Below, in pieces: positions 55,401-64,000 of a stretch of DNA of 64,000 nt. A program made the position numbers and the translations under genes. Numbering within the stretch: the first letter of the stretch is position 1; each line of letters begins with the position of its first letter. The notes below the pieces were generated by a model. The model saw nothing but the letters and a program-made list of their open reading frames with translations. It searched no databases and had not been told where the DNA came from. The stretch comes from Edaphochlamys debaryana (Eukaryota > Chlorophyta > Chlorophyceae > Chlamydomonadales). Location of the stretch: positions 1,550,001-1,614,000 of the forward strand of contig JAEHOE010000001.1 of the NCBI GenBank assembly GCA_016858145.1. Reading direction: 5' to 3'.

Positions 55401-58400
55401 GGCAGGCACCTGCAGGGCACGGCCCCAACGGCGGCGCGGCTCACCAGGGTCACGGCCACGGCGGCTGGGCGCAGCAGCAGCAGCACCCGCAGCAGCACCA
55501 GGGGCAGCGGGGGCCGGTGCAGGCGCCGAACGGCGGCATGGGCGGCGCGGGGCCGATGCGCTGGCCGGCGCAGGCTCAGCACGGCGGGTACGGCGCGATG
55601 CAGGGAGGCGGGGGGCAGTACGGCCAGTACGACCAGTACGGCATGGGCGGCGGCGGCGGCGGGGGCGCGCCTCTGGCGCGGCAGGGCTCCGGCGGCTCGT
55701 CGGTCTACACGGGCGACGAGGAGGGGGGCAACGCGGGCGGGGAGGAGGTGGAGATGCTGGGCACACCGAGCCTCATCGCGGCCGTCATGCACCCCGACCC
55801 CCTGCTCGACCAACACGCGGCCCACAACGCCAACGGCGGCGGCGCTGCGGCCCAGCAGGCGGCCGCGGCCCGACACCGGCAGCAGCTGTTCTCCAACATG
55901 GGCGTGCTGAGCCCCTACCACGGCGCTCAGCACGGCGGCGTGGGCGACGAGCCCGAGCTCCACCTCACTGACTCGTTCAAGGCCGAGGTCTCCGCGCTGC
56001 AGGCCATGGTCCACCAGAAGGAGCAGCCCCACCCGTCCCAGCACCAGCACCCGTCCCAACACCAGCACCAGCATCAGTCCCAGCACCAGGCCGCCCTCCT
56101 GCAGAACCACTACGCCCAACAACAGCAGCAGCAGCTGCAGCACCGACAGCAGCTGCAGCAGCAGCAGGAGCAGGAGCAAGAGCATGAGCACCAGCAACAC
56201 TTGCGGCAGCTGCAGCAACAGCAGCAGCAGCAGCAGCAGATGCATGGGCGCATGGGCGCGCTGGGCGGGAGCCACCTGCAGCAGCGCGAGCAGGCACCCG
56301 CAGACCACGAGCCCCACCAACACCAACACCACCAACAGCACCAACAGCACGAGCAGGGGCAGCAGCAGCAGCAGCAGCAGCCCCAGCCGCCTGTGGGGTT
56401 CCGGCCGCTTGGCGACGGCGAGCGGCCCTTCAGCGCCTTCCACCTCCAACACGACGACCAACTCGACCTAGACGAAGCCCCCGCGCCCAACCCTAACGCC
56501 GCCTGGCAGCGCGCCCAACAAGCCGCCGCTCCGCCGGAGCCCTTCGCCGCCGCCGCCGCCAACGGCGGCCCGGACGCAGACGGCGACGCTGACGCGGCGG
56601 CGGCATCTGGGTCGGGCCAGGCCCAGCACGCGCAGCTGGGGCTGGTGCAGGGCGACACGCTGCGCACGCCGCAGGGCAGCCTCACGGCCGCATGGCTCGA
56701 GTCCGGCTCCTGGCGCCTCGGCATGGGTGGTAGCAGCAGCGGCAACTCCACCGGCCGTCACAGCCGAGGCACGGGCTCGGTGCAGGGGCAGCCGCAGATC
56801 CTGCTCCTGCAGCAGCCGGGCAGCCGCGGTTCGGGTCAGGCGCCTGGCCGCCTGATCAGCGCGGACTCGGGGCCCCAGGCGCAGGAGCTCATCCGGAGGA
56901 CGTTCCAGAGCCTCACCGGCGGTGGCGCGCGCGGCTCGGGCAACCTGTCCGACGCGAGCGGCAGCGGGGGCGGCGCCGCGGCGGGCGGCGCCGCGGCGAC
57001 GCTGGCGGCGGCCGTGGAGGGACGTGCGTCGGGATCGCGGCGGCTCGCCAACGTGGCAAGCCTCATGGACGTGGATCTTGATGCCATGCTGAATTCGGGC
57101 CTCTCCATGCAGAATTCAGAGATGGAGGGATTGCTGAGATCCATCGCCACCACGCGCCCCAGCGACGGCGGCGGCGGCCTGCTGAACCCGGGCGGCTTCG
57201 GCTCGGGCCGCGTGGGCGAGGGCTGGGGGCGCGAAGGTGACGCCGGCGGCGGCGAGGGCGACGCGCTGGGCTCGGGCTCCGAGGCCGCGCCGGCGGGCCG
57301 TGAAGCGCGTGCGATGCTGCCGCCCGCCGCACGGCCGCCGCAGCTCTTTGCGCAGCAGCTGCACCTGCGGCCGCTGGGCAGCCAGGAGGGCAGCCTGGGG
57401 ATGCAGATGTCGGAAGCCGTGCTGCGCGCCACCATGCCCGCTCCATCCATCGAACTGGGGCCCTCGGTCGACATCACCGAGGGCGTGGGCGACACCTCGC
57501 CAACGGGCGGCGGCCGCGGGGCCCAGGGCCGGCCCGACCCGCTGGCTGCCTTCCAGGCGGAGCGCCCGGGGAGCGCGGGGTACTCATCCGGGGGCGCGGG
57601 CGGGTCGGGGCGGCACGAGATGTCGCACATGGCCGTGAAGCTGAGCCACGTGCGGCCCGAGGACCTGGCGGAGGACATGGGCGAGGGGCTGCAGGGCATG
57701 GTGGGGCGCGCGGGCGGCTCCTCGCTGCCGGCGACCGTGCGCGAAGGTGCGTGGTGGGGTCCGTCGGGACAGAGACGGTGGAGCGCCCTGGCTCTTTGGG
57801 GGCGGATGGCTGGTGTAGGGCGGCTCCTGGACCAGCCCAGGAGGCCCGGCAGCGGTGGGTTCTCTGTTGTCTGCCCTGTCTAAGCGGCCGTCGGCCTCAT
57901 GCCCTTCAATCCCTCGACCGTCCCTGTCAGCGCCTGCTGCTCACGCTGCCGCCTCCCTCGCTGCCGCAGGCTGTGTGGAGGTCCTGACCGAGGTGCTGCA
58001 CGCCTGCCCCAAGGAGCGCCTCAGCCAGTTCCTGTTCTTCGACTCGGACGTGCTGCCGCCCAGCCTCAATGCCGTGTTCAGCGCCCAGCCCTCGGCGCCG
58101 CCGCGCGTGGCGGCGGCGCGGGCGGCGCGGGACCAGCTGCGGCGGGTGGTGGGGCCGGACGCCTTTGACCGCTGCGAGAGGGTCACGATGCAGCTGCTGG
58201 GCGGCACGGTGAGAGGCAGAGGGGGTATGAGGGGCTGCAGCGGGGTCTGGCGGGAGGCAGGCTGTGGCTGCGGGCCGGGCCAAAGTGGGGCGAGGGCCCG
58301 GGCACGCCGGCGAGGCACAGCACACAGCACGCGTGCTGTGCCGGAGGGGAACCGGTCTGGGTACCAGTGCCAGGCAAGCTCGTGCTACGGGCCTCACACA

Positions 58401-61400
58401 GCGCCAAACACCTGCTCCCTCCGCGAACCTGGGCTATGTGTCTCATGCGCAGGTGCTCTCGTGCCGCTCTGGGGCTGAGCCAGAGCTGCTGGCGTGGGAG
58501 GATGCCATGGCGGAGGCGGGCGTGGGGGAGGCCGCGGCGTGGCCCGACGGGCTGCTTCCCCTGGAGGCTCCGCCGGTGCTAGTGGCAGGTGAGCAAAGCT
58601 GCCAACCCTGTGCCCATCCGCCCATGCAGTCGTGAGCTTCCTATTTCCCGCCCGATGCCGGTACCTTGCCTAAGATAATCCTTGCGCGGTTGCAACTGCA
58701 GGGGCTGACACCCAGCGTGAGCTGGACGTGGGCTGCGCCCCCGACCTGCCGCCCCTGGTGGCTGCGCTGCGCTTCGGGGCGCGCATGGTGGGCGACCGGG
58801 ACCCCCTGGGCGCCGTCACCGCCACCGTCACCTCATCAGCCGCACCCGCCAATACTCAGCACGAGCCCGGGCTCGAGCCTGCAGCCGCCGGAGACGCGTC
58901 GCCCCGGCCGCAGCTGCTGTCACCCCAGACCTCACCGCGTGGCTTCAGTCCGTTCGTGACGGGAATGGAGGACGTGGAGGATCTGGAGGAGGAGCTGTCC
59001 CTGCGCCCGATGTTGGAGGGCAGCCCGGAGGAGGAGGGCGAGACCAGCCGACACCGGGAGCTTGGGTCGCGGCCGTCGCTCTCGCGCCTCGGGGAAGAGG
59101 CGGCCCGCGCTGCCTCGGCCTCGGCCTCGCCACCGCCGCCGCCGGTGTCTTTGCAGCCGGCGGCCCCGCTGAGTCCTGTGTACGCGCCGTTCTTCGGCGG
59201 GGGATTGGCGATCAAGGCCGAGGCGGAGGAGGTCGGGTGTGCGGTGAAGGCCGAGGGCGCGATGGGGCCGGCTGGGCCGCCGCCCTGCCCCTTCCGCTTC
59301 GGCCCGCTAGACGAGGACGACGAGGAGGAGGAGGCGGAGGACGGCGAGGGCGTGGGTGCGCTGCCGCCGTCTCTGCAGGGACGCTGTCTTAACGTGGGGG
59401 CGCCTGCAGGGCCGGGCGACGCAGGGCCATGCGGCGAGTTCATGCGTTCCGCCTTCTGCCTCGCGCCGCAGCTCTCCTCACAGCTCTCGGCCCAGCCGTC
59501 GGTGGGGCTGCTGCTGCCGCCGCCGCAACAGCAGCACTCGCAGCCGCCGCCGCCGTCGACACGCGGCTCCGTCCCGGCGCCGTCCGGCGACCTGGCTTGG
59601 CGCCACAGCATGGCGGCGGCGGAGGGCAGCGCGGGGCTCTCCCGCCTCGGCGCAGCCGTCCCCGCCGGCAGCCCACGCGCCCCGGAGCTCCCTCGCCGCG
59701 CCAGCCTGCCCCCACAGCCCCACCGCGGCCTGCCGCCGCCGCGCTCGCTCGCGCTCGGTGGCGACGCCCGCAGCCCCATGCTCCTGCCCTCCTCGGTACC
59801 GCCGAGTGGTGGTGTTGGCGTCAATTCAACGCTCCCCGGTGGGCCCCCCTCTGACATCCTCTCGGCCCGGCTCAGCATGCGATCCTCCGCCACGCTCTCC
59901 CAGGCCGCCACGCTGCACGACCGCACCAGCCTCCGCAGCGATTGGTCCCTCGCCAGCACCATGCTCAGCTCGTACGGCGTGGGCAGCGGCGGCGTGGGGT
60001 CCATTGGCAGCGGCGCGGCGTCGCTAAGCGGCGGCGGCTCGGCGGCTGCCGCGCTACCGCTGAGTGGCTCTGACGCGCCCTCGAGAGCCGACAGTGACCG
60101 TCAGGGCTGGTTGGCCGGGGACCGCACCCCGGACGACTCCAGCCCTCGGTGCGTTGAGGCCGAGGTGGAGGCGGAGGGCGAGCCGGGAGCGGGTCGAATG
60201 GGGGTCCTGCTGTCCCCTGCGGCTGTGCTCAAGGCGAGCGAGGCGGAGCCAGGGAAGGGCGTGGGGGCCGAGGCCAGGGGTGCGGGTGCTGCGCGCGCGG
60301 GGCTGCGCCTGTCCCTTCCGGCGGTGCCGCGGCCCGGCCTTCTGCTTCTGGAGGCGATGGCGGGTCACTTCGTGGCGGGGTGCTGGCCGGTGGTGGTGGT
60401 GGAGGGCGAGGCGGAGGCGGCGGAGCTGAGGGCCCTGTGGGCCGAGCTCTCGGCGGCGGGCCGGCAGGCCGACTGGCGGGCCCTGTCTACCGACGTCGGG
60501 CTCCTCCTGGCCCACTCGGCATCCGCTGCACCCCCCGGCGCCGCCGCTGCCGCTGCTGCTGCCACCGCCGCCACCGCCGCGGCGACGCCGCTGAGTGCTG
60601 ACCCCGGGGCTATCGAGCCCGGAGGCGGTGCCACGCCAGCTGCGGCCCCGTCGAGCGCCGACGCTGCGGCCGGGCGCTGGGCCCCGCCGGGCCCAACCAG
60701 CTCGGACGGCGAGCGCCCCGCTGGGCCCGACCTGGCCTGGCGGTCCAGTCTGGAGGAGTCCCTGGACCGCGGCCCCAACTCCTTCCACTCCAACTCCTCA
60801 GCCTACCAGGAGTCATGGGGCACGAACGTCACCTCCCCGCTCCTTCGCAACAGCTCGTCAGGGAGTGGAGGCAGCCGACGGACCCTCCTGACCGCATCCG
60901 TGGGGGCTGGGGGCGCCGCGGGGTCGCCGCTCGGCTGCTCGTCGCCGCTGGGAATGGACGCCGCATCGCCCTGGAGCTCCGGCCGCGGCGGCCGCGCGGC
61001 GGCGACGGAGCCCGAGCTGTCTCTGTCGTTGGGCCTCGCGCTTGGCGGGGGCGCGGAGGAGGCCGATGCGGAGGCGGAAGTGGAGGTGAAGGGCGGCGCG
61101 GCCAGGGTGCCGGAGGCCGAGGCCGCGCTGCTTGCGGAGGGGCTGCAGCTGGCCCTGAAGCTGGAGGGCATGGAGGCAAAGGCGGAGGGTGGGCAGGACA
61201 GCGCGGATGGCATGGCGCCGCCGGGCGCCGCCGCCCGCGGGGATGCAGGGCGGGGCGAGGGCCTGGGGTCGGGTTTGGGCTTGGGAGCTGGCGCACCGGC
61301 GCTGGGGGCCGAACCGCCGGCGGAGCTGCGGGCAGCGGCGGAGCGGCTGCGGGCTTTCACGAGCACCAGGTGGGCGGCTAGGGGGGCCGTGGGGGGTGTC

Positions 61401-61587
61401 GAAAGCTTGTGGAGGGCTTGGCTTCGTGTGTGCGTAAGATGCGCTATGTCAGCCAAAGCTTTGCGCAGGCATTCGCGCACGCGGAATCTCTTGCCCACGC
61501 TGACTTCCTTGCCCCCACTTGCCACGGCCCGCCCTGCGCAGGACTCTGCCTGCTCTTCAGCAGCTGCTGGTGCGAGTGCAGGTTTGA
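52432..61587 (+). CDS. Giant SBP-box transcription factor
   Basis: Nine phase-consistent exons: 52432-52461, 52894-52977, 53230-53315, 53528-54683, 54863-57746, 57970-58208, 58453-58588, 58702-61369, 61542-61587; 2,442 residues. The SBP domain starts at residue 9: exon 1 ends RCQ, exon 2 supplies ADGCMADLSGLRRYFRRYHV and CETH, exon 3 RFCDQCSTFH, exon 4 RTCREKLEHNRAKRRARKAK, giving both zinc sites and the nuclear-localisation tail. Gly-, His/Gln- and Ser-rich tracts follow; residues near 56020-56390 are long Gln/His repeats. Further on, MAVKLSHVRPEDLAEDM and REGCVEVLTEVLHACP (57625-58010) match the conserved module of long plant SPL and CRR1-type proteins, and VRPGC-like spacing is kept. No ankyrin repeats were recognised. 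The SBP box binds GTAC cores. Exon 2's acceptor is ACAAG rather than CAG. The target pathway is unknown. Confidence 0.9.
56020..56390 (+). repeat. CAG/CAC repeat tract encoding Gln/His
   Basis: Within exon 5 of the SBP gene, interrupted CAG, CAA and CAC codons encode Gln/His runs, including blocks of nine (around 56216-56240) and seven (around 56360-56381) consecutive Gln. The mixed codons suggest selection for the amino acids rather than pure slippage, but the tract is likely to vary in length between strains. Confidence 0.85.
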
Positions 61588-63257
61588 GCATTATATGGCT
61601 TGCATGTTTGGCGCCCTCGACTTTTGGTGTGGCGAGGGGGGTCACTGAGTGGGGCATACGTCGTGCGAGCGAGGCTGCATAGGCAGGTGGAACGGGGGTG
61701 GGAAGGAGCGGATACGCAGCACACCATAGGGGTCCTCGTGGGGGATGTCCTGTTACGGTATACATGTGCGGAGCCGGGAGGAAGAAGCTGATTGGTGGCC
61801 TCCAATCCTTGCTAGTGGCAGCGTGGTTCTTTGGGGGGCATGCGGGCTTGGTGGCAACTGCTTACGGTGGGTCTTGTTCGAGCAGTACGGAGGCCAGGCG
61901 GTATCGTCACGGGGATGTTGTGTGGGCGCTCAGTTTCACCTGAGTCGGGGGAGTTGATCAAATCATCTGGCATTCTTGAGGGGAGGCCGTTTGTGTCCAT
62001 TCCGCTGCCCGCGCGCGAGGGTCTCTTATGTATCCCAGGGTACCTGTGTGAACGGACAGGCTTTGAGTCCAGTCGCAGGATTCCCCATCGACAGAGAGAC
62101 ACACCGGCGGCAAGCGAGCGAGGCCGTCTTAGCTAAGATCCTCCTTTTGGCGCTATAGCCGCGGTTGTCTGGGTTGTTGGAAGGGTCGCACGCAGTGCTT
62201 TACCTCGCTACCTTGCGTGATGAAGGGGGGGCCGTTGGCGCTTTGTGTGTGTGTTAAGGAACGGTTACAACGCCGTCTGCTTGCGCGAGGAGCGCCAATT
62301 ACTGCGGTTTAGTACGGGGACTTTCGCGTTGGTCGTAACCCGCGGTCGCGATCTGCGTCCACGCCACTCGGGGGTTTAACTCCGTTAGGGGTCCGAACCC
62401 GTCTTGTCTCAGGCGTGTTGGCTCTTCCGGGTTCGGGGCGGTGGAGACGAACAAGAACTTGGGCGTGTCCGGGACAAACAACCCAACGGATCTTTCCTCT
62501 TTCACAGCAGATCTGCTTTTTGGATTTGCACATCCTCACTTCCAACTGCGCGTATCAACCCATACAACTCTGGGGCGGGGGGGGGGGACCGCAACGATAG
62601 GGAGATGGAAGGTCGGGATGGCGTCGGACTGAAAAGCGAGAGGGACACTGTCACAGAGGCTGCTATCTGTGGCTGCTATCTGTGCCGGTCTAGGTGATCG
62701 CCGCCCACTGTTGCTTTGCATTGTGGGTGTCTCTCTGTGCCTGAGTTCGTTCCCGGCGCGGTGGTTGCTGCTGAAGAACCAAGCCAAGTGTAGCAGAGGG
62801 ATGTTGCTCTCTGAAGAGGTTTGAGGAGCGATGACATGAGATGGGAAAGGTTTGGTGTGGTTTAAGGCCCAGGGCGGCACAACAGGCGACAGGGCCGTGG
62901 GTGCGGTCTTGACCCACTACTCGTGGTCGTAGTGAGGAGTGAAGAGGCAAGTGTGGCGGCCCCAGGTGATGGGACTGTTTGTCATAGCCCCATTGTGGCA
63001 TGAAGGCAGAAGACTGTCCACGAAGCGGCATAAGGGCGACCAGGCACACCGGTGCTTGCATCTGATAGGGGGCTGCCCTAAGTCTGGTGCGGGTACCGGT
63101 GGTTGCTGTGAGCCCGTGGCGGAGGAGGATGTAATCCGTGATAAGGGTGGCTGCCTGAAGGCAGGAAAAGGGCTGAGCCCCGTGGTCGCCCCCAGGGGGC
63201 CCAATGTTCGAGTCTGGCTCCGTATAGCCTCCACGGGTGCCTCCATCGAACAGTTTT

Positions 63258-63298
63258 GGGCTGAGCCCCCGGCGCGTAGCCCCCGGGGGGCTCAGCCC
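63258..63298. repeat. Inverted repeat (hairpin) built on GGGCTGAGCCC
   Basis: Left arm GGGCTGAGCCCCCGG (63258-63272) and right arm CCGGGGGGCTCAGCCC (63283-63298) are complementary apart from one extra G, with a short CGCGTAGCCC loop. Related GGGCTGAGCCCC words occur at about 63172 and, inverted, at about 63663, so the motif is repeated at least four times in 500 bases. Confidence 0.75.
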
Positions 63299-63320
63299 TC
63301 CAGGATTACCCCGTGTCGGT

Positions 63321-63340
63321 GTCCGTCCGTCCGTCCGTCC
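63321..63340. repeat. (GTCC)5 microsatellite
   Basis: Five perfect tandem GTCC units lie between the hairpin and the tandem minisatellite. Likely slippage product. Confidence 0.85.
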
Positions 63341-63688
63341 GGTGTGTGCCTGCGTCACGCAAGAACATGCGATTCACGCCTAGCCCGCGATGCCACAAGC
63401 TTGACTTTCTTTATCCCTATCGCTTGTGATTAAGAGCAGGGAAAGTTATCGACCCTGCGCTGGCTGTGATCGACCAGACCAGTATCGGCCCAGTCTAGAC
63501 CAGGCTCTCTACCTGCTCCGCATGTGTGCGCCCAACCGGCCAAGTCCGGCATTGCGGGGTTGCGAAGGCCCCTATCTTATGGCGGCGGGGGTTTAGTCCG
63601 TGCGCTGTGGGGTGTAGTGCTTGAGTGCGCGGCCCCAGTGCTGCCCGGCCTCGCGGGGTTTGGGGCTCAGCCCTTTTCCCTGTCCTGA

Positions 63689-63775
63689 GGAGGACAGACA
63701 CCCTTGTATGCCCGGGAGGACAGACACCCTTGTTGTATGCCCGGGAGGACAGACACCCTTGTTGTATGTCCTCCC
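63689..63775. repeat. Three-copy ~28-base minisatellite
   Basis: The unit GAGGACAGACACCCTTGT followed by (TGT)ATGCCCGG is repeated three times; the first copy lacks the extra TGT and the last diverges after TTGTATG into TCCTCCCAG, which is the reverse complement of the unit's CTGGGAGGA-like start. No gene is associated. Confidence 0.85.
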
Positions 63776-63822
63776 AGAACTGAGGAGCACGCGGGAATGC
63801 ACGCAGACTGGCGGCTGGGGCT

Positions 63823-64000
63823 TCAGTGCTCGAAGCGGTCACACAGCGTAGTCAGGACGACGACGACGACGACGCCGGGGATGCAGCTGAGCACGGCAAA
63901 GGCCATCCGCCCATTTGCAGCGCTCACAACCTCCCATAGCCACGCCACGACCTGCAGCCCCCACAAGCGCGCTCAGCTGCATCCCCCTTCATCATCGTCC
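63823..64000 (-). CDS. Last exon of an unrecognised membrane protein (partial)
   Basis: On the minus strand a GGGCTGCAG acceptor precedes an open exon 63951-63823 (43 codons including the TGA). It reads VVAWLWEVVSAANGRMAFA, then VLSCIPGVVVVVVVLTTLCD and RFEH-stop, a clear membrane segment at the extreme C-terminus. Six of the valines come from a (GTC)n microsatellite (GAC runs on the plus strand at 63857-63876). The rest of the gene lies beyond 64000; sequence 63954-64000 could be intron or another exon. Identity is unknown. Confidence 0.42.

Larger units (their letters stand above)
61588..63822. other. Repeat-rich intergenic stretch
   Basis: 2.2 kb downstream of the SBP gene with no supported gene. 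It is less GC-rich than the rest of the window and holds short repeats, a hairpin and minisatellites listed separately, mainly beyond 63160. A TGTAA at 63130-63134 is far from the SBP stop and may not be its signal. The 222-codon ORF at 63358-62690 on the minus strand has no recognisable motifs. Confidence 0.5.

Noticed and set aside
62690..63358. 222-codon minus-strand ORF in the right intergenic region
   Set aside because: No motif, odd composition, overlaps the hairpin repeats, and has no splice partners.
1..64000. CRISPR arrays, operons, rRNA and tRNA genes
   Set aside because: The exon-intron structure is nuclear eukaryotic; tandem repeats seen are short minisatellites without spacers, and no tRNA-like fold or rRNA signature was noticed by eye.

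Overview
This window is nuclear DNA from a GC-rich green alga, most likely a volvocine (Chlamydomonas-type) species. Support comes from GC-rich coding sequence broken by many short GT-AG introns of roughly 60-450 bases, from Ala/Gly/Gln-rich low-complexity inserts, from UGUAA-like motifs after some stop codons, and from a CCCTAAA/CCCTAAAA tract inside one intron. All gene models below were built by hand from splice sites and reading-frame continuity. Every exon list except those marked approximate keeps phase at every junction.

Layout, left to right. 1-2090 (-): 5' part of an unrecognised Ala/Gly-rich protein that runs off the left edge. 2875-7024 (-): succinate-semialdehyde dehydrogenase, 12 exons. 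7783-10586 (+): DUF829/TMEM53-type alpha/beta hydrolase, 7 exons. 11216-28204 (-): a 17-kb, roughly 47-exon NO VEIN-type gene with a GHKL/sacsin-like ATPase, a C-terminal DUF3883 and, unusually, an S1 RNA-binding domain. 29329-32612 (+): cysteine synthase, 14 exons. 33501-35606 (+): short-chain dehydrogenase/reductase, 7 exons. 36954-37651 (-): small single-TM protein of unknown function. 37995-40627 (+): wax-synthase-like MBOAT acyltransferase with a 16-base microexon. 41447-42403 (-): MYND zinc-finger protein. 43029-50819 (+): DUF726/TMCO4-like membrane hydrolase, 21 exons, with a ~450-residue insertion. 52432-61587 (+): an SBP-box transcription factor of about 2,440 residues. 63823-64000 (-): last exon of another gene entering from the right.

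The genes look like an ordinary eukaryotic neighbourhood rather than a pathway cluster. Many neighbours are arranged as divergent pairs sharing a promoter interval (7025-7782, 28205-29328, 37652-37994, 42404-43028) or as convergent pairs whose 3' UTRs probably meet or overlap (10587-11215, 35607-36953, 40628-41446). No CRISPR array, operon, rRNA, tRNA or intact transposon was seen.

The points most worth a second look are the S1 domain inside a NO VEIN-type gene, the giant SBP factor, several GC-AG introns, a telomere-like tract in an intron, DNA-level duplications of exon pieces near two genes, and a repeat-rich terminal interval at 61.6-63.8 kb.
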